64,000 bases of DNA from Candidatus Uabimicrobium amorphum (GTDB taxonomy: Bacteria > Planctomycetota > Uabimicrobiia > Uabimicrobiales > Uabimicrobiaceae), in contig NZ_AP019860.1 in the NCBI RefSeq assembly GCF_009002475.1, positions 4,030,001 through 4,094,000 on the forward strand, in the 5' to 3' direction. Below, piece by piece: positions 9,372 to 18,539 of the stretch; position 1 is the stretch's first letter; every line of letters starts with the position of its first letter. The notes below the pieces were generated by a model. It did no database searches. It was not told the DNA's origin and worked only from the letters and a program-made list of their open reading frames with translations. The position numbers were made by a program, and so were the translations under genes.

Positions 9372-10073
9372 TTATTTTATCAACAACTTACCAATAATCA
9401 CCATCATAATTAGCGCAAGACCAATAAGATATAAGTACATAAGTCGTCTCTTGGCAGCTTTATGTGTAATTTCCAATTGTCCGTGCTTAGACGTGACGAT
9501 CAAAAAGTGCTGCCTTTTTCCAGGATAAAACTTTACCTGCAGAATTTCGGCCAATTGTTTGGCAACCTCTTCGCTTTCTCGAAAAAACTTTTCGTCGTCT
9601 ACATCTTCAGAAAAAAAAGATGCCTGGTAATCAGAGATGCGATAGGTTTTGCCATTTTTCAAAATAATAATGGTAAAATACTCCCACCACTCTACTCGAT
9701 TCGCAGAGTGTAACTCTCCATCAACAGAAACACCGACAATATCATCAAAATGCGCAATACATGTTGAGAATACCCACGAAAAAAACTTTCGTCGTGTATA
9801 AAACTGTTTTTTGTTAAAATCTAGTACGTAGCTATCGTAACTTTTGTAGGCGATAATTAACAATATATTAAAAGAGATCGCGCAAGCAAATCCGCCTACA
9901 GAAAAAGTGTCGTTTTTCATAAAGATGGAGATAAACATCATCGCAATGAAAAACCCGCATATTTGTGCACTATTTAAGAAAAGGCGCCTCGTTAAATTAT
10001 TCATAGGAAAACCCAAAACATGGCTGGTCTTGTGCACACTACTTTGCCACTGTTTAATGTTAGATATTTTCAT
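9372..10073 (-). CDS. Membrane protein of unknown function
   Basis: A 233-residue protein I do not recognise. Two hydrophobic segments lie near residues 33-50 and 57-75, and a third at the C-terminus (~212-231). Between them is a soluble mixed alpha/beta region with strands like YVLDFNKKQFYTRRKFF, TIIILKNGKTYRIS and FLIVTSKHGQLEI, which could be a PH-like (bPH) fold. The start at 10073 has no strong Shine-Dalgarno; Met24 is an alternative. It is divergent from the TPR gene at 10174, so the ~100 bp between them must hold both promoters. Confidence 0.6.
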   Translation of the reverse strand: MKISNIKQWQSSVHKTSHVLGFPMNNLTRRLFLNSAQICGFFIAMMFISIFMKNDTFSVGGFACAISFNILLIIAYKSYDSYVLDFNKKQFYTRRKFFSWVFSTCIAHFDDIVGVSVDGELHSANRVEWWEYFTIIILKNGKTYRISDYQASFFSEDVDDEKFFRESEEVAKQLAEILQVKFYPGKRQHFLIVTSKHGQLEITHKAAKRRLMYLYLIGLALIMMVIIGKLLIK

Positions 10074-10173
10074 TGTCGTTAAAAGCTTTCACAAAAATTT
10101 ATTCAAAAATTAGTAGAGTGTTATCTGAAACTACAAAACAAAACGTTTTCTTTAAATCGGTAAGGAGACTCAG

Positions 10174-12636
10174 ATGCATTACAAAGCGAAATATTTACAT
10201 ATATACATGAAGGACTTCGTACGATGTGTCAACAAAAATCGCTCTATTTTGGGATTGCATGGTGACAACTTTTCCGTCGAAGAAGCAAAAGAAATCTTGT
10301 TGATGTATGCCTCCTGTGGTCACAAACAAATTTGGAAGGTAGAACCACAATTATTACATCTTTTGGAGAATCAGCACCGTCACATTCGTTTATTTGCGAT
10401 GGACTTGCTCAAAGTACTGGCTCGTTCTTCGCATACGACTACAGCATCTCAAAAGAGATGCCACATGAAACAAATCGCAAACTCTTTGCTACAAAATGAA
10501 AAAATCTGTTCACTAAACAACAAAGAAGTATCTGCCATAGTAAAGCAGCACATGCAAACTCAGGCGAATGAAGGTGAAAAGGAGCAAGCATTTTCTTTTT
10601 GTCACCCAAAACCACAAGAATACTTTAAAGCAAATGACAAAGACCTATTCCCCATTTTACAAATACTGGCCAAACAACATAAGCCAGAATTCGCAAAACA
10701 ACAAACAATAGAGCAAAAACCAACATCGTATCCAAAAATAGAAAAAGCCCTAAAAAACCAACACTACGATTTGGCTATAATGCTTCTGAACAAGCAAATT
10801 CTGATTAATAACCCCGAAGATGTGAAAGCGCAGAGGTTACTCATTGGAACAATAAATCGCAAATATAAAGAAGAAGGTTACCCTGGTAAGCTACGTAATA
10901 CAACACAAAAAGCAATTCTACTTATACAAATACGCCTTGCACGCATAACAAAGAACTGGCGAGAAGTGATCTCTTTGGCGAACGATTATCTAACATATAA
11001 TCCCCAAAATATCCGCATTTTACACATTCTGGGCAATGCTTTTGTGAAGAGTGATTATCTACCAAGTGCCATTTTTATTTTTGAACTTATTCTCACACTT
11101 GATCCGCGTAACATCAGAGCGTTACTTGCCTTGACGAAAATACACAAAGATATGAAGGAATACGACAAGGCAATATTCTATTGCCAAAAAGCCGTAAAAC
11201 TAAAACCCTCTGATGACGAAATTGCAAAAGAAGTGAAAAGAATTGCGGCCATAAAGACAACAGACGTATATACCGAATCAAAATACAGCAGAGATTTGAT
11301 CAAAGACAAAGACGAGGCCAACAGACTTGAAAGGCTCGGTCAAATATCACAAAAAAAAGACGCCGCACCAGTTCGCAAACCACAGCCAAAACAAAAATTA
11401 AAACCACAATTACAATTGCAAACACCTGAGCCTATAGAAAAAGCCGTGAAACGGAAAAAGAAAAAAATAAGCACAAAAGAGCCCATTGTTCCTGCGTCAC
11501 AAATCACTGTAAGCGAAGAGGAAACAGTAAAAATCGTCTCACGAAAACGTCAAGCTCCCGAGGAATTTCGCAAACAAGAGATTATCGCAAAAATTCCCAA
11601 AGTGGATCGCGAAGAACTCCCCGCATTTGAAAAATTTTTAAGCGAAGACGCTGGCCGCCCCGGCCCCATGGAACGCATCATTGCCCAATCAGTAAACCTC
11701 ATGAAATTTTTACAATATACTTTGGGGTTGAAGTGCATTGTCATCGTCAACGCCGTTGATTTGACAGTCGACGCTATTAGCTCTTACATAACGGGAATAT
11801 TTCGCACTTGGAAAATGTCCAAAAGTATACACCGCAATCTACAACGAAACGTCAACAACAGTCACGCCGCAGAACTTACACTAGAGTTGCAAAAAAATCG
11901 CGCGCGTCTTTCGCGTTTGTTTATGTTACATGGATATGATCCCCACCTGTACAACGAACAACTGCGCCCTTCCTTTGCGGTGAAGCTCATTATCGAGTCG
12001 CGTGGGCATCTAGACGAAATGAAACAAGATTTGGCATTTCTTACGACAAAACAAACAACGCAGACCATTCGCAACTCTTTTAAAGATACGATCATGTCGT
12101 TTATTCCCAATCCTTTTTCGATTTTTACCACCTGGAAAGACTTGGCCATCTTAAGCTTGTGGATGAAATACAATCGTCGCCAAATAGAGCAGATGTATGC
12201 CGACTTCATTGTTTGCTATTGTCAAACGATACGTATTCTAAACCAAGAACAGCAAAATTCCTCCGCGAGCGTATTGCTAAAATATGAAGAAAATTTATTG
12301 AAGCGTTTAGGGTTCACATTAGAAGAACAAGGAGACATTGAGTACTGGATTGAACGCTGTCGCGTAGCTTTGCAAAGAATCACACAAATGTTAATTAATC
12401 CTGGAAAATTTATCGACTGTTCTTACTGGCCGAAAGCAGATTTACTGAGTGAAATTAAGAAGGGTAACCAAAATCCGCAATATGTTTTGCAACTGGAATG
12501 GTGGTTAAATAAACAAGTAGGCAAACATCTCAGCAAGCAAACCACAACAAAAGAACTTTATCTACGTTTAGAAGAAGCCTACTCGCTAAGACGCCGCTAC
12601 AAATTGCAAAAAAAACTATCGCAAAAATTTATTTAG
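10174..12636 (+). CDS. TPR-containing protein with basic linker and orphan C-terminal domain
   Basis: 820 residues with no signal peptide or membrane span. TAAGGAG eight bases before ATG supports the start. An N-terminal helical region (~1-150) is followed by TPR units at ~185-220 and ~260-360, for example HILGNAFVKSDYLPSAIFIF and ALTKIHKDMKEYDKAIFYC. A Lys/Pro/Gln-rich linker (~385-440) leads to an alpha-helical C-terminal domain (~490-820) that I do not recognise. TPRs imply a scaffold role; nothing indicates catalysis. It converges on the next gene with only 5 bp between the stop codons. Confidence 0.7.
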   Translation: MHYKAKYLHIYMKDFVRCVNKNRSILGLHGDNFSVEEAKEILLMYASCGHKQIWKVEPQLLHLLENQHRHIRLFAMDLLKVLARSSHTTTASQKRCHMKQIANSLLQNEKICSLNNKEVSAIVKQHMQTQANEGEKEQAFSFCHPKPQEYFKANDKDLFPILQILAKQHKPEFAKQQTIEQKPTSYPKIEKALKNQHYDLAIMLLNKQILINNPEDVKAQRLLIGTINRKYKEEGYPGKLRNTTQKAILLIQIRLARITKNWREVISLANDYLTYNPQNIRILHILGNAFVKSDYLPSAIFIFELILTLDPRNIRALLALTKIHKDMKEYDKAIFYCQKAVKLKPSDDEIAKEVKRIAAIKTTDVYTESKYSRDLIKDKDEANRLERLGQISQKKDAAPVRKPQPKQKLKPQLQLQTPEPIEKAVKRKKKKISTKEPIVPASQITVSEEETVKIVSRKRQAPEEFRKQEIIAKIPKVDREELPAFEKFLSEDAGRPGPMERIIAQSVNLMKFLQYTLGLKCIVIVNAVDLTVDAISSYITGIFRTWKMSKSIHRNLQRNVNNSHAAELTLELQKNRARLSRLFMLHGYDPHLYNEQLRPSFAVKLIIESRGHLDEMKQDLAFLTTKQTTQTIRNSFKDTIMSFIPNPFSIFTTWKDLAILSLWMKYNRRQIEQMYADFIVCYCQTIRILNQEQQNSSASVLLKYEENLLKRLGFTLEEQGDIEYWIERCRVALQRITQMLINPGKFIDCSYWPKADLLSEIKKGNQNPQYVLQLEWWLNKQVGKHLSKQTTTKELYLRLEEAYSLRRRYKLQKKLSQKFI

Positions 12637-12641
12637 ACCTG

Positions 12642-14087
12642 TTACTTAGAAATTAGAATATCCACATAGCCCTTTGTTGGCAAAGGCTTTACAGAAGTAT
12701 CGTGAAGTTCTAAAATCCATAGTCCTTTTGTTGCAGAGGCTTGCACTTCTACATTTGACTTTGCAGGAAAGTTATAAGTGGCCTCTACGATACGGTTGGT
12801 ATCAATAGCAATGCGTTGTGTTAATTTTGCCGGAGAATTGTCAGGGTCACCAAAAAGAGGTTGGAACAAAATACTTTTCGGCACATTTTGAAAGCCAGAA
12901 ATAGTAATGCGAATATTTCGCGCAGTCTCTTTACTAAAAGACAAATGGCGAAAATTCACCATCAACGTTTCGACATTATCTCGCGTAAATTGCAACTGGT
13001 TGTCTTGAAATTGTGCTTTCATGGACACAGGAAGTCCAAGAACCGCATTTCCTTCCCACTCTATTTTGACGTTAACGCTTTGTTGTGGTTGCGGAAAGTT
13101 CATGTGCAAACTGTACTCTTGATCTTTTCCAAGCACACCGGCATCAAATACCATCTTGGGATCATAGTTAACGGTCACTATTTCATCAATAAAGAAAGAT
13201 TGTTTGTTTGTCGACGCGTAGACAATTTCTTCCTCTGATTTGTCAAAATTACTTCTTTTTACCACCGAAAGTTCATTCGCCAAATCTCTTTCAATCCACA
13301 ATACTTTCTTGTTGGTAAAGTCGATCGCAAAATCCATATCGTCCATTTGCTTTTGTACGATAATTTTGACTGATTTTGCCTTCATATCAAGTTGCATGAC
13401 TCTAGCATCGTTCACATCAAAGTTCATAGAGAAAAATAGCTGATTATTCTTTCCATCGACCTTAACTTCATCCATGGAAATTATTTCTCCGCCAGTAGAT
13501 TTTGAATATACCACTTCTTCATTTGAACCATCAAAATCTTTTCTTTTGATCACGCTTTCCTCAGACTTGTTTTCTATCCAATACGCTCTTTTGTTAATCG
13601 TATCAATGGCAAAATCTAAATCGAGATCCAAATCTAGTCCACTTTTTTTCACAAGAATATTAGATTTCTTTGTTGCTAGATCAAGCTGAACAAGACTTGC
13701 TTCTTTATCTAAGATGTTACAGATAGAGAAAAATAATTGATTGTTAAACCCATCGACAACAACTTCATCAATATGGATTAACTCTGCTCCTGCGGGTAGA
13801 GCATATATAACTTCTTCATTGTTTTTCGTAAAATCTTTTCGTTTTATCACCTCAATAGGATTTGCTGGATCTTTTTCTATCCAGTAAACTCTGCGGTTGG
13901 CAGGATCAATAGAGAAATCTAAACCAATCACTGGTTTTTCCACTAGGATATTCGAAGTTTTACTATTTAAATCAAACTGCACAATACGCGATTGATCTAT
14001 TCCATTGTCAGCAGAAAAAAACAAGCTGTGTTCAGAATAGAGAGTACTGAAAGCTATTAATACAAAGAGAATTAAACTTTTGTTCAT
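12642..14087 (-). CDS. Secreted YWTD (LDL-receptor class B-like) propeller protein
   Basis: 481 residues with a signal peptide (MNKSLILFVLIAFSTLYS). Residues ~20-310 contain repeats matching the class B LDL-receptor YWTD pattern: RVYWIEKD then KRKDF then EEVIYA; RAYWIENK then KRKDFDGSNEEVVY; VLWIERD then KRSNFDKSEEEIVY. The N-terminal strands of each blade read LFFS then VQLDL. The C-terminal ~150 residues form beta-rich domains, and the last strand set (GLWILELHDTSVKPLPTKG) resembles the end of a P/homo-B domain. Such proteins usually bind other extracytoplasmic proteins. Partner unknown. Confidence 0.7.
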   Translation of the reverse strand: MNKSLILFVLIAFSTLYSEHSLFFSADNGIDQSRIVQFDLNSKTSNILVEKPVIGLDFSIDPANRRVYWIEKDPANPIEVIKRKDFTKNNEEVIYALPAGAELIHIDEVVVDGFNNQLFFSICNILDKEASLVQLDLATKKSNILVKKSGLDLDLDLDFAIDTINKRAYWIENKSEESVIKRKDFDGSNEEVVYSKSTGGEIISMDEVKVDGKNNQLFFSMNFDVNDARVMQLDMKAKSVKIIVQKQMDDMDFAIDFTNKKVLWIERDLANELSVVKRSNFDKSEEEIVYASTNKQSFFIDEIVTVNYDPKMVFDAGVLGKDQEYSLHMNFPQPQQSVNVKIEWEGNAVLGLPVSMKAQFQDNQLQFTRDNVETLMVNFRHLSFSKETARNIRITISGFQNVPKSILFQPLFGDPDNSPAKLTQRIAIDTNRIVEATYNFPAKSNVEVQASATKGLWILELHDTSVKPLPTKGYVDILISK

Positions 14088-14137
14088 TTTTTCTCACTTT
14101 TGGAAAGGACTTTTAAATTTTTTCGAACAAAACGTAG

Positions 14138-14366
14138 CCTGTCACACCAAGCCCATTGACTTAAGCGTAAACACTTATAATAAAAGACTTACCTACTCGT
14201 GTCATCCCTGACTTGATCAGGGATCCACGAATATAAGTCGACTTTATATTGCTGGATCCCGTATCTTTCCAAAAACCTTCGGTTTTTGGGTACGGGATGA
14301 CAAGTGTTGTAAACCTTTTTAGGTTTTACACTTACCTCTTAAGTCTATGGGCTTGACCTGTCACAC
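14138..14366. mobile_element. MITE-like insertion with terminal inverted repeats and 10 bp target duplication
   Basis: A 209 bp element (14148-14356) bounded by inverted ends CAAGCCCATTGACTTAAG (14148-14165) and the complement of 14338-14355 (17 of 18 matches). It is flanked by the direct repeat CCTGTCACAC at 14138-14147 and 14357-14366, as expected of a target-site duplication. Inside are nested palindromes: GTCATCCC (14201) against GGGATGAC (14294-14301), the hairpin ATCCCTGA/TCAGGGAT (14204-14224), and CCAAAAACC-TTC-GGTTTTTGG (14269-14289). No reading frame is present, so it would be non-autonomous. Nothing else is seen in the 325 bp between the two minus-strand genes. Confidence 0.75.
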
Positions 14367-14412
14367 TTATCAAGACAAGCTTTAATTGATGACACTTTTG
14401 AAAATTTCCTAT

Positions 14413-16422
14413 TTATCGCAAAAGACGATCAACGATCGGAATTGCATTAGGAGCAACCACAGTGTAAAAAAGTTTACCACGCAAAAGTTTTTCCGCCGCA
14501 ACAGAAACTTCTCCGCGATCGTTTGTCGTATGACTGACACGATAACCGAAGTCTGAAGTATATACGGTCACAATGGCGTTCTTTACTTTGCGTTCATTGG
14601 ACTGAACCCTAAACACAGCTTTTCCAGCTTGGTAATCGACATGAACTTGAAGTTCAGACTGTTTGCCATAACGCGGTATCAGTGTACAATCTCCAAATAG
14701 ATTGCACTGCTCGGCCATTTTGTTGCCTTCGGAATCGTCGTCGTCTCCCCATATTTCCATCGCGCGAATGCAACCTGCAAGTTCCTGCGCCCCAAACGTC
14801 AAAGCACTATTGTTGATAATAGAATTGATTGTTGCCGATTGTTTATCACACGGAGGTATCCACGATTCGTTTGTCGAAGCGGCTTCTACTGCCACCGCTC
14901 CCCCATCTTTTTTGCGTAGCCATGCTTCGGCAAAACATTCGTCAAGATGCACGAATTTACCATTAACACACGCCACACTCCAAATCACCGGATAAAGACC
15001 ACTGTTGGAAAGTTGATGAATGTCGTCATTGTTAAATCCAGAAGAAACCCAACTGATTGGTGTACCATGTCCAATATAGCAAATGATACTGCTTCCCCTA
15101 TTTAATGCTTCGGTAATTTTAGCAGGATTTGCCCCAGGATCATACACGTCGGTAAAAGAATCGAAACCATTTGCCAATAACCCGCCGTTTTCGATGGGCA
15201 CATTTTGTGATTTACTACCACCTTTTTGCAGCCATTCTGCTCGTTGCCAATCTTTAAAATGACCTTCATCACTTGCAACACAAATACCGTTCTTTAGCCA
15301 TTTGCCTTTGGCTGGATTTTGCTCGTATTGCATAATTTTTTCGAGCTGAACAGCAATATCTTGTGGTGTATCACCCGAAATTCTCGAAATACAAGCATCG
15401 GGGTAATTATCAAAACCACGTAAACGTACATAAACTCGGTCAGCAGCAGCCCCTTCTTTGCTTCCTTCAAATGTTGGCATTGGTTGGCAATCTTCAAAAT
15501 ACGCACTGTATTTCGCGTCTCCCATCAGCACGACATAGTCGAAACGCGTTGCGGATTTGTCAAATAGTCTTTGTATATCATCTTTTATTTCAAAAGATCT
15601 GTCGCGATTTGATGTGGTATGTGTCGTAACTTCATAGCCGGCTTTTTGCTTCCATTCGATCCATGGCTGAATCGTTTTTGTATACTCCACAGGAGTCACA
15701 ACTAAAAGTTTACGACTTTCGCGAATCTGTTGTTTGGGTAAATTTCCATAGCCTAAAAATGTATTGCGGTAAAGATTATCATATACCTTACTAGGAGAAA
15801 TAGGTTTAAAACGTAGTTTAGCAGAATCTTTGGCCTTGAATTCAAACGCGACGACAACTTTCTGCAAAATTTTCATTTTATTCTGCACGTGATTAAACCT
15901 TACCGGCAAAACGCGTAGCCTTACCCCACTAATGTCGCGAAATTGAAAACACTGTCCCAAGGAAAATTGAGTTGTAGGCCAGTAAGAGTCTTGTCCATAA
16001 ACCTCATTAAACTCAAAATCGACATCTTTGGGATTGATGTCTCGCGTTAGGTGCCCTTTGGAAGGAATAATGCGCTGCGTAATGTTTTTTTCGACTTCAA
16101 CCTTAGAAACAACGCGCATACTTACCTTACAATTGTCCGGTACACACAATAATTTTCCCAATTTAGGTATGGTAGGATACCCTTTTTTCATCAGCACAGA
16201 AGCACCCGGAATACTTATGTTAGAACATACAGTTTCCCCAGCAAGTACTTGTTCATCGTGGTAACCTGGAATCGATATTTCGATTTGCATTTCTTGTGCA
16301 CTAAAGCGCAGAACCTTCACTTGTATTTCTTGGTCCACTTGCGCTTGTGGGTCAATTGCTTGCCACTCTGCATGCATGCCAATGCCAATCAAAATTAGCA
16401 TTAAACACATCATTTTTTTCAT
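14413..16422 (-). CDS. C25 (gingipain-type) cysteine peptidase, secreted
   Basis: 669 residues from ATG 16422, which has GGGGAG seven bases upstream; a longer frame to 16443 is unlikely. After a signal peptide (MKKMMCLMLILIGIGMHA) comes a propeptide-like region (~20-210). The catalytic C25 domain (~225-570) shows RKLLVVTPVEYTKTIQPWIEWKQKAGYEV, a typical opening, shortened here as RKLLVVTP then WIEWKQKAGYEV. The catalytic His is in ICYIGHGTPISW and the catalytic Cys in VIWSVACVNGKF, as in gingipains. A C-terminal Ig-like domain (~585-669) follows. Gingipains cleave after Arg or Lys; specificity here is not proven. No type IX secretion tail was recognised. Confidence 0.88.
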   Translation of the reverse strand: MKKMMCLMLILIGIGMHAEWQAIDPQAQVDQEIQVKVLRFSAQEMQIEISIPGYHDEQVLAGETVCSNISIPGASVLMKKGYPTIPKLGKLLCVPDNCKVSMRVVSKVEVEKNITQRIIPSKGHLTRDINPKDVDFEFNEVYGQDSYWPTTQFSLGQCFQFRDISGVRLRVLPVRFNHVQNKMKILQKVVVAFEFKAKDSAKLRFKPISPSKVYDNLYRNTFLGYGNLPKQQIRESRKLLVVTPVEYTKTIQPWIEWKQKAGYEVTTHTTSNRDRSFEIKDDIQRLFDKSATRFDYVVLMGDAKYSAYFEDCQPMPTFEGSKEGAAADRVYVRLRGFDNYPDACISRISGDTPQDIAVQLEKIMQYEQNPAKGKWLKNGICVASDEGHFKDWQRAEWLQKGGSKSQNVPIENGGLLANGFDSFTDVYDPGANPAKITEALNRGSSIICYIGHGTPISWVSSGFNNDDIHQLSNSGLYPVIWSVACVNGKFVHLDECFAEAWLRKKDGGAVAVEAASTNESWIPPCDKQSATINSIINNSALTFGAQELAGCIRAMEIWGDDDDSEGNKMAEQCNLFGDCTLIPRYGKQSELQVHVDYQAGKAVFRVQSNERKVKNAIVTVYTSDFGYRVSHTTNDRGEVSVAAEKLLRGKLFYTVVAPNAIPIVDRLLR

Positions 16423-16661
16423 CTGTAACTCCCCATTTGACATTTAGATACGTTTTTTTCCAAGATTATACCATAAACGACGCGCATTGAAAAATAAGTA
16501 AAAATGCATTTCTATTTTTTTGGGAACTTTAACGTCGTATTTTGCGACTAAGGCATCATTAAGGTTATTGGTCTTCTTACATATAAGCTACTTATACAAA
16601 TTTTCAAACGCATTTTCGTATGAATAGTACACCAGGAGCAATGGAAAAAGGAAGGTATATT

Positions 16662-17030
16662 ATGAAAGAATCTAAACTCGACAGGATAAACAAAATCTAC
16701 AAAAACTTGTGCGATGTGTTTATCGAAAAGGAAGGCACAACGATTTTCACACAGACCAAGGATATACTAAAACCTTTACTGTATGACTTAGCCAAAATTA
16801 CATTTTACGCATCCGTGGTACAAAGCAAGGAACAAGTGCAAAATTTACACACCATTACCAAATTGTACGAGGAATCTCTACAAGACGCGCACTTTATGGT
16901 CACCGACCAAATAAAAAACGACGCCTTAACGCGATTAAATAAACTCATACATGACATGGCACTCAACATAGGGCTTACGATTTTATTACCTCTTTCGAAG
17001 CAAAAAGTCATGATAAAGAGTGTTACCTAA
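16662..17030 (+). CDS. Small helical protein of unknown function
   Basis: 122 residues from ATG 16662, which has AAGGAAGG seven bases upstream; the frame is open 14 codons further but that start has weaker support. It is predicted all helical (KLDRINKIYKNLCDVFIEK, then QSKEQVQNLHTITKLYEES), has no signal peptide, and does not match a family I know. It is followed within 3 bp by a strong bidirectional terminator shared with the convergent gene. Confidence 0.55.
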   Translation: MKESKLDRINKIYKNLCDVFIEKEGTTIFTQTKDILKPLLYDLAKITFYASVVQSKEQVQNLHTITKLYEESLQDAHFMVTDQIKNDALTRLNKLIHDMALNIGLTILLPLSKQKVMIKSVT

Positions 17031-17032
17031 AT

Positions 17033-17063
17033 AAAAAATGGGTGATGTTAACACCCATTTTTT
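17033..17063. terminator. Bidirectional intrinsic terminator
   Basis: Perfect 12 bp stem AAAAAATGGGTG / CACCCATTTTTT around a 7-base loop. It has a T-run on the plus strand and an A-run that gives a T-run on the minus strand. It lies between convergent genes. Confidence 0.85.
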
Positions 17064-17078
17064 ATTTTAGGCTCTTTG

Positions 17079-17429
17079 CTACAAGTAATTCGAGGAACTA
17101 CGTACTGCATCTCGCCATTCAACTTCATCACCTGACAAACAAAGCTGTTTACCTTTGGTATTGGGATCATAACCGTACTTTTGCCTGGCACAATCAATGA
17201 CACGTTTCACAATTTTATTGGTAATCACAATCTGATCCCCATTTGAAGTTATGTATCCATCGGGGCGACGAACAAACGTTTCATCATAACCAAAAATTGC
17301 CATCATGTATGGCCCGATGTCATTTGCAGGCCAAATCCCAACAGAAATAGATCCGGGGCCTCCTTTTGCACGCCAACGATACTCGATATCATCTACCACA
17401 ATTTTTCGGCTATTCTTTTTGCTTCGCAT
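17079..17429 (-). CDS. Conserved hypothetical protein (KIVVDxIEYRWR family)
   Basis: 116 residues with GGGAG before ATG 17429. It opens with a basic tail, then KIVVDDIEYRWRAKGG, a middle GYDETFV, then GDQIVITNKIVKRVIDCARQKYGYDP, and ends in EVEWRDAVRSS. I have met this pattern as small uncharacterised proteins in planctomycetes and actinobacteria; no function is known to me. No signal peptide. It converges with the gene at 16662 and diverges from the MarR-GNAT gene. Confidence 0.6.
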   Translation of the reverse strand: MRSKKNSRKIVVDDIEYRWRAKGGPGSISVGIWPANDIGPYMMAIFGYDETFVRRPDGYITSNGDQIVITNKIVKRVIDCARQKYGYDPNTKGKQLCLSGDEVEWRDAVRSSSNYL

Positions 17430-17491
17430 AATTTTCTCCCATAGTTAGTGGTTCACTTCTTTATATAGGACTTCTTTTTTACAAAAAATGT

Positions 17492-17520
17492 TTGACAAAA
17501 TATTCTCAAAAAAATATAGT
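17492..17520 (+). promoter_or_regulatory. Sigma-70-type promoter of the MarR-GNAT gene
   Basis: TTGACA at 17492-17497, a 17 bp spacer, then TATAGT at 17515-17520. This near-consensus pair places the transcription start around 17527 and leaves a ~75 nt leader before ATG 17602. Confidence 0.75.
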
Positions 17521-17536
17521 TGTACAAAACAACTAT
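17516..17536. promoter_or_regulatory. Likely MarR operator overlapping the -10 element
   Basis: Perfect 8 bp inverted repeat ATAGTTGT-ACAAA-ACAACTAT, a size and symmetry typical of MarR-dimer sites. It overlaps the -10 box and the start of transcription. The half-site ACAACTAT recurs at 17561-17568 in the leader. Binding by the adjacent regulator would repress its own gene (inference). Confidence 0.65.
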
Positions 17537-17601
17537 CTCAAAATAAAACTTTTTATCAATACAACTATAATAGTCATCATTGTTTTCTATGGGAGAGTAA
17601 A

Positions 17602-18534
17602 ATGACCGCGACAAAAATGCACAATGAATTTGTATCGTCTGTACGCCAGTCTTCGCGAGGGATGGTTCGTGAGTTAGGGTTATTAGCGGGCAGACACCAA
17701 AAATTGGAAGTGACGTATTCCGAGGGACATACTCTTTTAGAAGTAGAAAAACACAAAATGCTTACCATCGGCGATTTGGCAAAAATTCTGCAACTTGACA
17801 AGTCGACAATGAGTCGCGTTGTTTATGAGCTTATCCAAAAAGGATGTTTAGAGTACAGCCAAAATCCAAACGACCGACGCCAAAAACTAGTTCATCTTAC
17901 TCCGCAAGGGCAAAAACAAGTTGACGCGATTAACAACGTCGCCAATAGTCATGTACAAAGAGCTTTAGACCTACTCACCGCAAAAGAACAAAAATTAGTA
18001 GAGCAAGGCCTTGCTCTTTATGCAAAAGCGCTGGCAAATTGCCGCCAAGAGCAAGAGTTTACTGTACGAGAAATTACCAAAGAAGACAATGCCGCAATGG
18101 CATCAATCGTACGTCGTGTCCTAGCAGAATTTGAATTTTCCGGGCCGGGAACAGCCGCAGACGATACCGAACTTGAGGATATGTTCGCCACTTACAACAA
18201 ACCCAAAACAGCGTACTTTATTGCGGTAAAAGATAATCGCGTTATTGGTGGTGGAGGTTTTGCTCCGTTAAAAGGAAGTAAATCTGATATTTGCGAGTTG
18301 CAAAAAATGTACTTACTTCCCGAGGCACGCGGACTAGGTCTTGGAGAAAAGCTACTGCGGCAGTCCCTAGAAAAAGCCAAAGAAATGGGATATAAAAAGT
18401 GTTACCTAGAGACGGCATTTGCCATGAACAAAGCGCGTAATCTTTACAAAAAACTGGGCTTTACGGAACTAAAAAAATCCATGGGAGATACAGGACATTA
18501 CCGTTGTGAATGTTGGTATATAAAGGAATTGTAA
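17602..18534 (+). CDS. MarR-family regulator fused to a GNAT acetyltransferase
   Basis: 310 residues from ATG 17602, preceded by GGGAGAG. The first ~150 residues are a MarR winged-helix domain: LTIGDLAKILQLDKSTMSRVV is the recognition helix region and NPNDRRQKLVHLTPQG the wing. Residues ~155-310 are a GNAT domain with VIGGGGF, the acetyl-CoA site LPEARGLGLGEKLL (Q/RxxGxG/A type), and ARNLYKKLGF near the end. This two-domain arrangement is a known family. It implies a repressor that also acetylates a small molecule or protein; the substrate is unknown. The DMT-like gene follows 5 bp after the stop and is probably in the same operon. Confidence 0.9.
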   Translation: MTATKMHNEFVSSVRQSSRGMVRELGLLAGRHQKLEVTYSEGHTLLEVEKHKMLTIGDLAKILQLDKSTMSRVVYELIQKGCLEYSQNPNDRRQKLVHLTPQGQKQVDAINNVANSHVQRALDLLTAKEQKLVEQGLALYAKALANCRQEQEFTVREITKEDNAAMASIVRRVLAEFEFSGPGTAADDTELEDMFATYNKPKTAYFIAVKDNRVIGGGGFAPLKGSKSDICELQKMYLLPEARGLGLGEKLLRQSLEKAKEMGYKKCYLETAFAMNKARNLYKKLGFTELKKSMGDTGHYRCECWYIKEL

Positions 18535-18539
18535 AGACA

